Shown here in pieces: positions 34,401 through 44,944 of a stretch of DNA of 64,000 bases (its first letter is position 1; every line of letters begins with the position of its first letter). Under the pieces are notes generated by a model. It made no database searches. It was not told the origin of the DNA and was given only the letters and a program-made list of their open reading frames with translations. Position numbers and translations under genes: made by a program. The DNA lies in contig NADL03000771.1 of assembly GCA_002205965.3 (NCBI GenBank), positions 1,426,001 through 1,490,000 of the forward strand. The letters are read 5' to 3'. This DNA is from Kappaphycus alvarezii (lineage: Eukaryota; Rhodophyta; Florideophyceae; Gigartinales; Solieriaceae).

Positions 34401-35335
34401 ATTGTATCCAATACTGGGCCTGATCTATTATATGCAGCAAAAAAACCACTGACAAGCAACCTTCGCTACGTATTTACCGGCTCGCAGCTGTTGCTCTGTA
34501 GCTGGTTAGCACAGCTTAGATCTATCTATTGTACGTTACACTGGGCCAGCTTTACGTATCGTACAGTAGTCACACGACAAATGATAAAAAACAGTATTTT
34601 TCTATCCTACTGACCCCCGAATGTTGTTCCGAAGCCGAACCCATGAGTTTGACCCATCCGTAGTACTATATACAGGACCAAATCTGTTTACACTTCTTTT
34701 TTTCTGCAATACCCGATTGTCTATTAAGTATTAATAGCTTGAATAAGCTTTTCTGGAATGGTTGCTAACTAATTACCGTTAAAGAGAGCTATCTCTGTTA
34801 GACTAGCAATCCTCTCTAGATCAATCAGTAATCATGCCTCAACAAATGAATAAACCAACAAGAGTCAAACGTAAGTACATTCTACTCTCTTTGTTTTCTA
34901 TATTCATCAGCAGGATTTAATGAACTTTCTCCACTACAGTAGCTTTAACTGGTAGGGTAATGTAGTACTAAAGATATTCAAAGCCTTTTTAACTAGCAGA
35001 AGAACATTCTGAAGATGCCTTAGATGTATAGGACGACCTAGGCGCTATAAATTGCCATAAATGTTGACCTTTTACATACGAGAAAGGATCTATGGACAAT
35101 TTTATCACTTTACTGCGAGCAATTTCGCTGTTAAGAAGCGTCCTAGTCATTTGATCTTTTGCAAACATCGCACGGACACTGAGCGAGGGAACGAGCAAGT
35201 GGGTGGAAGATAAGGAAAGCGGGGTTCGAGCTGAAGGAACGGCGATAGTCTAACTTTAACGAGCGAAAGAAATAACCAATCTATCTGTATGAAAGAAGAG
35301 GGACGGAAGACGACGGCGGGGATACAGATTAAATA
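28500..35335. other. AT-rich, gene-poor region
   Basis: Nearly 7 kb with no convincing gene. Open frames are short, evenly scattered on both strands, and have the Ile/Phe/Lys/Ser-rich composition expected by chance in AT-rich DNA. Scattered CTGTACAGT words occur (near 30060, 30110 and 34280). It looks like heavily mutated repeat DNA. Confidence 0.6.
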
Positions 35336-35339
35336 CTGT

Positions 35340-35510
35340 ATCCAAGCCAACAAAAGAGGCGCTGCCCAGACGGAGGCGAAGGTTTAGCGGTTAGTTTACA
35401 GTATAGTGTAATAATAATGTGGCAACGCTCCCACCAGTCGCTACAGCAGATAGTATGGCTTTTCAAATATTCGGACCGCTTCACATACTGCGCTTTACAC
35501 TGTAGACTCG
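35340..35510 (+). repeat. Possible solo-LTR relic related to the 20.2-kb LTR
   Basis: The order of short matching words resembles 20330-20480 (TCCCACC, then AGCAGATAGTATGGCTTTT, then ATATTCGGACCGCTTC, then a CTGTAG end). The minus-strand translations also align in part (RSE(F/Y)xKSxxxCC). It is weak and diverged. Confidence 0.35.
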
Positions 35511-36056
35511 CCGAATTCAAAATAAAAAATTGACCCTAACATAGACTATAAAGCATTTTCTCGGAATTTTCAAGGAAAAAAATTTGGCTGATTGTTCGGG
35601 AAGAACAGTAATTTTGGGGCTCGAAGTTGCGAAGAAAAAATTATACAAATAGTTATCTAATTTTTCATTGTGCTCCAGAATCGCCAGGAATCGCAAGATT
35701 ACATCGACCATACCTTCTTTTTGTCACTCAGTGCCACCACTTCGGCATATAGCTACATATTTAGGTTAGACTTTTACTCTGCATCGGTGTTCCATGTTGG
35801 CCAAAGAAGTACTTAAAAGTTCGTATTTGGCAAGAGCAACAAGAAGTGGACAACATCTAGATGGACCGAAATGAAAACAATGAACACCGTGTTCCAAGGG
35901 ATATTCAAATTATTAGGAGATGTGCGTCGCAAAAAAATCTTGTCAATTTCGGCAGACTATATTTCTGCAGCTTTTATAGTTAATAGTAGGGATTAAATAA
36001 TCTTCCTTCGCAAATGTGACAATTTGTGAACCGTCAATGGAGCAATGACAGTCAAA

Positions 36057-37012
36057 TTATCCTTGAAGAGAAGCAAAAGCATCTTTTTTCGGTTCATCTG
36101 AGATAGCGAATTCATGGTGAGTGTCATCGACGCCATCGATGAAGTCTGTGATGAAGTCAACGAGCAATTCACCGTTTTGAATGCAGTTGCGAACGTGCTT
36201 GAGTATGTCTTGCTTATCATGGCGGTGTCCTTGCTGCCAACGACCTTTACATCCCACGCTTAAGCAAAGAGCGAGTGCTCTAAATGTTCCTGTCTTCAAA
36301 GAAAACAGAGATGCTAAGGCTCGTAGGTTCTTGCCGATTTTTCGAACGTTTTTTGCGCTTATAATGGCGAAGATTGTACACATGGCAAAAATGAACTTTC
36401 TTATTCGGCCTAGTCAGGTTCCGATGGGTACGAAGATCGCTACTCTCACAGTAATGGTTTTAATAAGGCGCAGTATCTGTATGAAGCACCCATTCAAAGT
36501 GATACTCTAGGTAGGAATTCTAGACCATTCAGTGAATGCAGTTACAGCTAGATGCAAATATTCCATCCCTTGAGCTTCTAAATGAAACTACTATGGTAAT
36601 TGAAGGGGAAGGGACTTGAAATACTCCTCTATTTTTCGTAAATCCATGAGAAAATTTGGTAACTTGTCCCTCTTCTATAGGGCAACGAAAATAGAGTGTC
36701 TCAAGCGTCAATTTGATTTGCATCTTGCGAGCATCACTACTATATACACGCATCATAATTAAACCCATCGTAGGGAATGAAATTTTTACCCGTGTAAAGC
36801 AGTTTTCAAAAAAAGAAGACCAGAACAAGAGATTTCGTGTACGAGGAAATAAGCTTTCTTATCGCGAGATATCTTGTACTGCCTGTAGCAAATCGAGTAT
36901 ATGCAAAGAGATTGGACAACATCCTATGATATCGCGCAAGAAAAGTGGGTGTCTTTGAACATCTACTGCACGTAGTTAGTTTTGCGAGGATCGTCTCTAC
37001 CACTGTTTGCAT
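36057..37012 (-). pseudogene. Possible degraded coding region, unrecognised
   Basis: Minus-strand frames at 36806-37012, 36529-36828 and 36057-36383 read as plausible protein more than their AT-rich surroundings do. The last contains HVRNCIQNGELLVDFITDF and an acidic stretch. No family is recognised; an old transposase is the default guess. Confidence 0.2.
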
Positions 37013-37570
37013 CGAAATTTACGCCGACTTGTGCTATAATTGTTCGATTTATTGAACCTGTTCCTGATGGAAAGAATGGTAAACATTCGGATTGTTTCCG
37101 GCATTAATGCCTATCGTGCTGTCTTTAGAAGTCTAGCTCGTCTGCATAGGAGGTTCTGGTGCCTAATAGCTGTTGCTTTTAAGGATGCTGGATATAAGCA
37201 AATTCTCAAGTGGATTCAACCTCCGGACCTTGTGATGTTTTGCATTTTCCTAACCGACAGTGTTGCCGCACTGAATTTTATTACCATCAGAAGACAAAAA
37301 GGTGAGGACAAAAACCACAGCTTCCGGTTATTCGCAAGAGGTGACATTGTTTTCGATCACAGTAATGCAGGCGATCTACATAGACAGCGTTAAAAGGTAG
37401 CGAAGCCAAATATTAGACTTCATGTGATTGTCCTTTAGGCCCCGTGGATTACTGCAGACAGAGACGATGTAATCATTTGGAATAGTCGAGATTAAGAAAA
37501 CTCACTAAGCATGTAGAGGAATAGAATCAGAATAGTGGCATCATAAAATAGCCATAAAACATAATAATTT

Positions 37571-37672
37571 AACCACCTTATTCAAACCTAATTTTTAAGG
37601 TTTGTAACAGCAGGACATTCAAAACTTTGCATGTTGCAACTGCATATTTCTGTAGTGAGTTATATAGACACC
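37571..37672 (+). repeat. LINE 3'-end relic with stem-loop
   Basis: Matches 63373-63470, the 3' end just after the LINE ORF, over about 100 bp: CCACC(T/C)TATTCAAACCTAAT, then GGTTTGT(A/T)ACAG, then GCATGTTGCA(A/C)CTGCA. The inverted pair AAACCT (37584-37589) and AGGTTT (37598-37603) is kept. No coding part precedes it, so it is a severely 5'-truncated insertion. Confidence 0.75.
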
Positions 37673-38352
37673 TTATGTGTATAGGACCATTTTTTCATAT
37701 CAGGACAAAGTTTGGGATTAATTGTTTAAGTAAAAATATTCTTTTACTGTGTTTTTTGGCAACCTTTACTTCCGACAGTAGGTAGGTTCGATCAAAACAA
37801 ACTTTTAGATAATTTTGGCGCTAATCAGGGTACGAACTAATTTATTCGATTTGATGAACTTCAATTTTAGTGTCAAGTTGCCATATTTTATCCTGCAGGT
37901 GAATGCTTTTGCCGAAGTTGTGTAGAGTTGCCACTGAGCACCTCTTTACTGTAATTATATGTTTTAGGGTATTTTTCAATAAATATTTACGAGCTCCGAA
38001 TAAAGTTTCTAGATACTGTGAAGTTTTGTATGATAAAGAGATTTTTCCTTACACGAGGACAACCCTATGACGGATAGATACTTAGCGATGCACTAGGGCG
38101 TTTACCCTGTTGTTGAGGGAATACAAAAATAGTTGAATTAACATTAAATGAAAGCCGTACTTCGGTATAATAAAACTAAATGCAAAAAGATACTGAATTT
38201 ACAAGGAAGCGGTGTTATTCACAGAAAACACCAGTTGACTGAAAAAAAGTAAAATTCTTATGACTCAGCAATTACACAGAAACTCAAACCCTTTCGAAAT
38301 TAGGCGGTCTTTTCGGAAGTTTGCAACTTCAACCGAAATTGACCGATCTCTA
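37673..38352. other. AT-rich spacer
   Basis: No gene or repeat recognised between the LINE relic and the copia LTR. Confidence 0.5.
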
Positions 38353-38579
38353 TGAACGGACTGATCGGTTTGAACAAAATTACTGCGACGACGTCCTCTT
38401 ACATATTTATATTATGTAATCACTTACATGGCACCCTTTAATGTATCTGAGTTCTGTCTATAAGTAGCCAGACCTAAGCATGTAAACTGACTCTGACTTC
38501 GGCATCCAAGGCCGACTGTGCACTTCTGACTATACACCTACCTGACTATCGGACTATCGCATCTATCCGACACCTACCA
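38353..38579 (+). repeat. Copia 5' LTR (227 bp)
   Basis: Begins TGAACGGACT and ends CACCTACCA. Aligns along its length with 43107-43334. A TATAAGTAG word in the middle may be the promoter TATA element, as it is kept in both copies. Confidence 0.9.
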
Positions 38580-38588
38580 TAAATATTT

Positions 38589-39530
38589 ATGGGCCCAGCG
38601 CCCCAAAACAAAGACCTTCCCGCACGGCCTAAGTTCTCCTGGGACGCGAAATCTCCGCCATGGACCGATGGCAGAGGAGATCAAGAGGAGTACCGTGACG
38701 CTGTAGCCTTGTGGCAAACCTTTCACGATGCGCTTCCTGACAATAATAGCAACAAGATTCCAACAGCACTCCAAGCCATCTTCCTCAAATAACAGCTGTA
38801 TGGGCGGGCGAAAGATCTGTGCTCGGGTATCACTGATGCACAACTGGTTGGTGAAGACGCTGTTTTGTTAATTGTTGGACAGATTTACAAGAGAGATGCC
38901 CTCTCTGTCGTAAGCGAAGCTTATAAGTCATTCAACCTATTGACAAAAACTAGAAGAGGATCATCGGAAAGCATGAAAAACTTTGAGTCCCGCTTCAATG
39001 CTCGAGTTGCAAATTTCAACTCCATCTCCGACTAGACAAAGCTGCCGGAGTGTATCCCAGCACTAATGTTTCTGTCTGACTCGGCTATTAACGATCACCA
39101 GCGAGTGTCTGTCATGGCTGCCGCGGTCCCTTAGCCCTCTGATCTCAACGAACAGTCCAGTAATGACCAGTATCTTGCTGCTGTCACGTATGCATCCGTC
39201 TCTTCTGTCATCAAGCATTGTGACAAAGCTTCTCACTCTAATGCTAGTCAAGCATCCGGCTCACTGGCTGCTGGGTCTGGTAGCATGAACGGAAGCCATA
39301 ATAGACATGGAGATCACATTCGCAATCGCACAAAAATATCGCCCACGATGAAGTACCCCTGTGATACATGTGGTAAGTACGGGTACTGGAAGCGAAACCA
39401 TACGGCTGATGGATCCTTACCGCCAGGTGTCAAGTCATTCGATACGCCGCAAGTTCCAATCGAACAATCGTCCCGTCAACCTAACTCTGGAAATCAAAAT
39501 GTTGGTGATTCCTTATCTAATGAAAAAAAG
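38589..39530 (+). pseudogene. Copia gag
   Basis: Starts at ATG 38589, ten bases after the LTR. Early Trp/Phe-rich sequence (KFSWDAKSPPWTDGRGDQEE) and later helical parts fit a UBN2/gag-like domain. Near 39355 the zinc-knuckle region reads CDTCGKYGYWKRNHT, a CCHC-like motif without its last Cys. At least three in-frame stops (near 38790, 39035 and 39135) break it. Confidence 0.7.
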
Positions 39531-41652
39531 ACAATATCTTTTAACATGGCGACCCGTGACAAATTTCCAGAGACTTTTGTCTTTACTGGACCTCTCGTTG
39601 ATAGTGGAGCTCCGTACTCCGCAATCGGAATTGTAGAGCTCAATATGCTCGCAGGTCACTTTGGCTGCACCCGAACCCCAAGCTCGGTCCCCTTCCAAAA
39701 ATGCTTCGAAGATATAACTCATGGCAATATTGGACTGGAGATCATGCTAGCCCTTCTCGAACGATTCTTGGATCAATCTCTTTAACCGCCACCTCGGATA
39801 CTGGTATCCCTGTGCGTATTGTACACGTGGTACTTGACGAGTCATCACAGTGGGTGATAGGGCGCCGCGTAACAAGCAAGGCCAACATAGAGAACATTGG
39901 TCGTAATGCCCTTGTCTTTGTAACAAACGGTGTCGAAGACTGTATCTCTACTATCAGCCGTAACTTCTTGAGCTTTATTCAACTTGACAGATTTATTCTT
40001 TCTCCCATGGAGACAAACATCAACCAAAGGTCCACTCTATCTTGTATGTCTGCTATATCGCTTACTGAGTCCTCCTCGTCTGATGTCAAACGAAAGATTG
40101 ACAAGATTCACAAGCACGTATGCGGCCACGCGTCCTTTTCCGATTTCAAACTGCTACTTGAGAGAAACTCTCTTTGGAATAGTGCAGTCTCTCATTACCT
40201 ATCCGAATTGGTCAATTCATGTCCTGCTTGTCGATCCACGGCCACGCCGCAGCCGTCACGCAAAGTCTCAATCAGCTCCCTGTCGAAAGCACTGAATGAA
40301 GTTCTATGTATTGATCTATTTCTGGAAGGGCTCTGTCTATTTCACAGCATGGAACTACACTTACGCTACTCTGCATGCCATTTTATGCGTACAACCTCTC
40401 TTTCAGAAGCAGTTATTGGTTTTTAGGTTTGTTGGAATCCTCAGTTCTTTCTTCCGGACTCCTTTCTATACGAGAAAGCCTTCGCCGTCGGCGAGTTCAA
40501 AGAGTATGCAGACTCACTTAGCATCCCCATCAAGAATGTACTACCGCAGCGACATCAAAAGAACCAGATCGAGTCTAAGCATACCATCATTCGATCCATC
40601 TTCCTTCGCCTGAAGGCAGGTTCTGATGCTACTTTTGACCCTGTACTTGCTGCTTATCGAGCCGTCACTATATCAAATGGCTTGTACGGCAACGAAATTA
40701 TTTCTGCCTTTGAAATGGCCAAAGGGTTCACTAAACCTGTAAATGCTTGCCTTGCTGACGCAGTAAGCCTTACTGATGTCCGCGAGGCACAGGAACAGCT
40801 CCAAGCACGCCGCAAACTGGCACTCATTCTTCGCTCTAAGGCTATAACCGAAGTTTCTCTCTCAGTTGGTGACTATGTGGAGATATACCAAAAAAAGGAC
40901 ACGGAAATACGTGGCAGGTGGTCAACGCCTAAACCAATCCTCTCCATCTTTATCTCCGCTTGTTCAGTCACAGTCCCCGGCGCCAATGGCCGCTCTATTA
41001 CTACTGCTTTTGAAGACACCAGAAAGTCTCTCCCTCAGCACAGCTTCGCGCAGATTGTTCAACATGGCCTTGACTCCATTGATGAGTCGATTAAAGACAT
41101 AACCAGACTTGAATTGAAGCCTGAATATACTACTAATACACTGGTTTTCCGCCCTAAAACCCCGGATAACAATGTCAACTCCTCGGAAAGCCCCTCTGAA
41201 AACCCCGATACTGCTCCTGACAGTGACTTCTTGGCAGACCCCAACAATTCTCCCTCCGTTGGTGACCGCGTCGATGTGCTCTGGTATGAAAACAGCGTTG
41301 TGTATCCTAGCATTGTCCACTCCGAATCTGATGACGGTCGCATGACTATTCATTATGATAACGGTGATATTGAAACCGTTGATATGACAACAGTACAGTG
41401 GAATCACTCTACTCCGCTCTCTGGCAACAGCGGAGAGGTAACTAATGATCTTCAGGTAATCAGTTCTGAACATGAAGTCCTATCTTCGATGCTAGAATAC
41501 TTTGGCAACAAGCCCTTTCTAAAATACATTGCACAAGAATTCGACCAATATCCCCTTGTCAACGCGTATAAGGTAGAAAAAGAAACGTTTCTCAAGACTG
41601 CCCGGTCCGTATATCATCGCTTTTTTCCCCAAAGGTGCGAATTTGATAAATA
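39530..41652 (+). pseudogene. Copia protease and integrase
   Basis: The protease site is LVDSGAPYSAIG near 39595 (D-S-G-A). The pre-integrase zinc domain follows at about 40110-40245, with KHVCGHASFSDF and then NSCPACRS. The integrase catalytic core is partly traceable at 40310-40700, for example ESKHTIIRSIFLRL with the expected Glu in a different frame. A 323-residue open frame at 40682-41653 covers the end of integrase and a polar linker (DRVDVLWYEN, then YDNGDIETVDM) that resembles a Tudor or chromo-like module. Confidence 0.75.
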
Positions 41653-43093
41653 GTCACACAATTTATAAGGTGAAGAGGAACGAAGATGGCACTCTGAAAT
41701 TGAAAGCACGCATTGCCCCTCATGGCAACCAAGATGATCTCAAAGAAACCCAGAGCAAAGATTGTACCACCTGTTCCCCGACTGGTCTACGTGTTCTTGA
41801 ATCTATTGCATCGCTATTTGGATGACAGCTCTACAAAGTAAATGTAACTGCAGCCTTCCTACAGACTGGTGCAGCTGATCGCGATGTATATGTTCGGCCG
41901 CCAACCGAAAGTCGTATGCGCTCATCTCATATGTGGGTGATTCTTACCGCCGCGTATGGTCTGGTTAATTCAAACGCCAAGTGGCAATCTCAATCAGATG
42001 CTATCATGCTTGAACTTGGACTAGTGCAGTCTAAATACGTTCCACAGCTCTTTTACAAGAAACGAAATGGTAACCTAGTGCTTCTAGTAGCGAAGATCGT
42101 TGACTACCTCAAGGTTGCAGGGCATTACAATAACGCCAAAGTGTTTCTCGAAGCCTTTGACCAAAATTCTAAGTTCGGCACTGTCAGCTATGGTCCTGGC
42201 AAAATGCGGTTTTTCGGTATCAATACCATTCAGCATGACGACTCCACAATCGAGACTAATGCAGAGGATAAGACTGAAGCTGTCACTGAGTATCCTCTCT
42301 TACGCCAACGTCGGAAAGAAAGAGACTCTCCACTTAATGCAATAGAGAAATCTTCCTTTACATCAACAAAAATCTCCATTGGCTGGATTAGTACGGCAAA
42401 CTCTCCCCTGTGTTCTTTCTACTCAAGCTATCTACAGCAAAAGGCCCCGAACACGCAGGTGCACCACATTGATGAGCAAAATTCCATTGTCCGCCAGCTA
42501 GAGAAATTTGGTACGACAATATCATATCCCAGGCCTGAAGACGGCGTGGACTATGAGTTAAGTGTCATGGTATTTGCTGATGCATCACGTGTTGATGACG
42601 TTGGGCAACTCGGGGCAATCTGCGGACCACTTGTTGGACCTATGAGAAAATACTCTATTTATCATGCGGTATTATGGATGTCTCATAAAGCCAGACGCCA
42701 CGTCAATATTATACCCCTGCTGAGATCTTTGCAGCCTCCGAAGGTATAGACGACGGCAAAATGATATGCAATGCATACAACGAGCTTCTCGATGTCGACG
42801 TCAAGCTTCGACTCTGTGTAGACTCAAAGGATTATTCGCATCTCTCTCAACACAAAAAAAACTCAATTGATAAATCTATCCGCGGTGATGTTAGCTCTAT
42901 CCGGTATGAGTTTCAAACTGGTGCCGTTGATAAGATTTCATGGATTCCAGGTACCACTAACTTGGCTGATCCCCTTACCAAGAAGGATAGCCCATTGGCT
43001 GAAGCCCTACAGCTGACATTGTTTACAGGAAGGATATCGATCGACTTTGACTCTGTTGCTCAAACCAAGTCGTGCGAGATAAACCTCGGCTAG
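41643..43093 (+). pseudogene. Copia reverse transcriptase and RNase H
   Basis: RT begins near 41670 (KARIAPHGNQDDLKE, equivalent to KARLVxxG), then NVTAAFLQTGAADRDVYVRPP near 41840. The YVDD box is degraded to IVDYLKV near 42100. RNase H has MVFADASRVDD near 42570 (catalytic Asp). The terminal WIPGTTNLADPLTKKDS near 42945 is a classic copia end. The stop at 43093 abuts the polypurine tract. Confidence 0.85.
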
Positions 43094-43106
43094 AAGAGGA
43101 GCGATA

Positions 43107-43334
43107 TGAACGGACTTGATCAGTTTGAATCAAATTACTGCGGCGACGTCATCTTACATATTTGTATTATGTAATCACCTACATGGCACCCTTTAATGTA
43201 TCTGAGTTCTGTCTATAAGTAGCCAGACCATAACATGTCAAATGACTCTGACCTCGGCATCCAAGGCCAGCTGTGCACTTCTGACTGTACACCTTCCTGA
43301 CTATCGGACTATCGCATCTCTCCGACACCTACCA
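43107..43334 (+). repeat. Copia 3' LTR (228 bp)
   Basis: Direct repeat of the 5' LTR, with about 18 differences by eye. It is preceded by the polypurine tract at 43092-43103. Confidence 0.9.
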
Positions 43335-43344
43335 TACTTAATCT

Positions 43345-44380
43345 CCGCCTTTTCTTCAACCTACATTCTCACCACAATAATTCGAAGAGTCAAACCACCA
43401 CAGCCCACCACCACGCACCCGACGGTTCACTCCTTCCTACACCAAATTAACCACACACCAACTCAACTACCATGCCCGCAACCCACTCGACACTCACTAC
43501 CTCTCAAGCAACTGGCGGGCTGGCAATGCTCGTGGAAGCGGCGGAAGAACGCCGTACAGAGCTCAACAGCCATAGCTCCACACTCGATCGCCTCGACCCT
43601 GATGAAAAGACAGACAACGATACCCTAATTTTCGAATCATTTTACACTACTGGCGTCCCCGAAGACATCTTTGAATTGAACAACTTTACGCTACAAGAGT
43701 TTTAATCGATGCGGGGGACATTTCCGGATTTTATTTCAGCCAACTAAAACGTAAAGAGAGGCCGTCGATCTCAGTTACGGGAAAAGAGATTTTATTCATG
43801 ACTCTTACTTTGTTGAAACATGGGGGTGCTTGAGATTTTGTGTACAAGGCATTCGGCATAACTGAACCCACGTTCGAGTGTACAGTTTCAGCTCTTATTT
43901 TTATGCTTTCATCGGAGATTTCCCGCTTGTGTGTAAGCAGTCTTGGTGACCACTGGACTTTTGAGAAACTATGTCGATTAAAAGGAAAATTCAGAACTTT
44001 CCATACGATCGGAAAGCAACCGGTCGAGTGGTAACTTGCAGGAAGCGATGAAATATTTCTCTGGAAAACACAAGTTGTACAATTGAAAAATGGAGGTTCA
44101 GTTCTTCCGACACGCGTAGCAATTTGAAGTTTCTCCGCGGTACCCGGGGTCGGTTTCTCAAATAGATATTTTCCATAAAAATCTGGATTGGCATGAGGAG
44201 CAGCTGGAAAAACCTGGTAGCCAAATATCAGAGCCTAATGTTGGAATTGGGGCGTAAACTTTCGAAAATATGTGGGCAATGCTCGCTGACAAAGGATATC
44301 AAAGGGCTATGCAGTTTATTAGAGTGGCTCATCCGAAAAAGAAGTCCCGCAAAAGCGAGTTAACCTGGGATGAACACTTT
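43345..44380 (+). pseudogene. Second Harbinger-type transposase relic
   Basis: The N-terminus at 43472-43705 matches the first copy (4547-4786) in layout: short polar start, then QATGGLAMLVEAAEERR against QAQNGIHTIAHAALRHQ, then (I/L)F(D/E)xFYxTG. Downstream the frame is lost, but LADKGYQRA near 44287 is the second catalytic Asp motif. Catalytic segments are fragmentary, so it is inactive. The copia 3' LTR lies immediately upstream. Confidence 0.7.
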
Positions 44381-44465
44381 TTAGGTAAGACTGTTGCCAG
44401 CGACAGAATAATCGTCGCAATGTTTTTTGGCCGTTTGTGTAGTCTCTAGGGCGTTTTATCTTACA

Positions 44466-44935
44466 ACTTTAGGTGGAAAATCGCGTCCACCGCCGCAGCG
44501 ATGGGTGAGCGGGGCTCACAACGGGCGGGCTGGCGGGATTGGCGGGGGTCTTGGGTTGGGCGGGTGAGGAGCGGGCTCGGGGGCACGACGGGTGTCGATG
44601 ACATCGCGGGCACGGTGACGAAGGGTCGTTGCGAGGGCCGTGCGGACGTAGGGGAGGACCCATGAGCGAAGGGTTGGGTCAAGTAGGCGGGTGGCCTCTC
44701 GGCCTAGGCGGGTCACGACTCCTTGGGCAGCGGAGTCGTCCAGGGCTGCGGCGGTGGACGCGATAGTCGAAGTGATGATTTGGAGGTCCGGAAAGATGCA
44801 CTGGAGGTGGGCTAGGATGGAGAACATCTCATTATGGGCAGCGTCGGGGAGGTAGACGTACGTCCATTTTCCAACGTGAGGGATGAGACCGTGCTGATGG
44901 CTGGCAGCATAACAAAGGTCAACGGGCCGCACTAG
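44466..44935 (-). pseudogene. Coding-like minus segment, possibly the inverted 5' part of the LINE
   Basis: The minus frame reads as good protein from about 44935 to 44466 (ILAHLQCIFPDLQIITSTIA, then RLGREATRLLDPTLRS, then RALATTLRH-like). It abuts, head to head, the plus-strand LINE that begins around 44945. A 5' inversion made during LINE insertion would give this arrangement. I cannot confirm the segment is LINE-derived because no other copy of that part is in the window. Confidence 0.4.
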
Positions 44936-44944
44936 GTGCCCGAA

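Larger units (their letters stand above)
38353..43334 (+). mobile_element. Ty1/copia LTR retrotransposon, about 5 kb
   Basis: Two direct repeats (38353-38579 and 43107-43334), both of the form TG...CA, flank gag, protease, integrase, RT and RNase H in the copia order, with integrase before RT. A purine tract AGAAGAGGAGCG ends just before the 3' LTR and fits the polypurine primer. The LTRs are about 90 percent identical by eye, so the insertion is old. Flanking 5-mers (CTCTA and TACTT) do not match, so no target duplication is evident. Coding frames carry several stops. Confidence 0.93.

Noticed and set aside
38353-43339. Target-site duplication for the copia element
   Set aside because: The 5-mers flanking the LTRs (CTCTA and TACTT) do not match, so none can be claimed.
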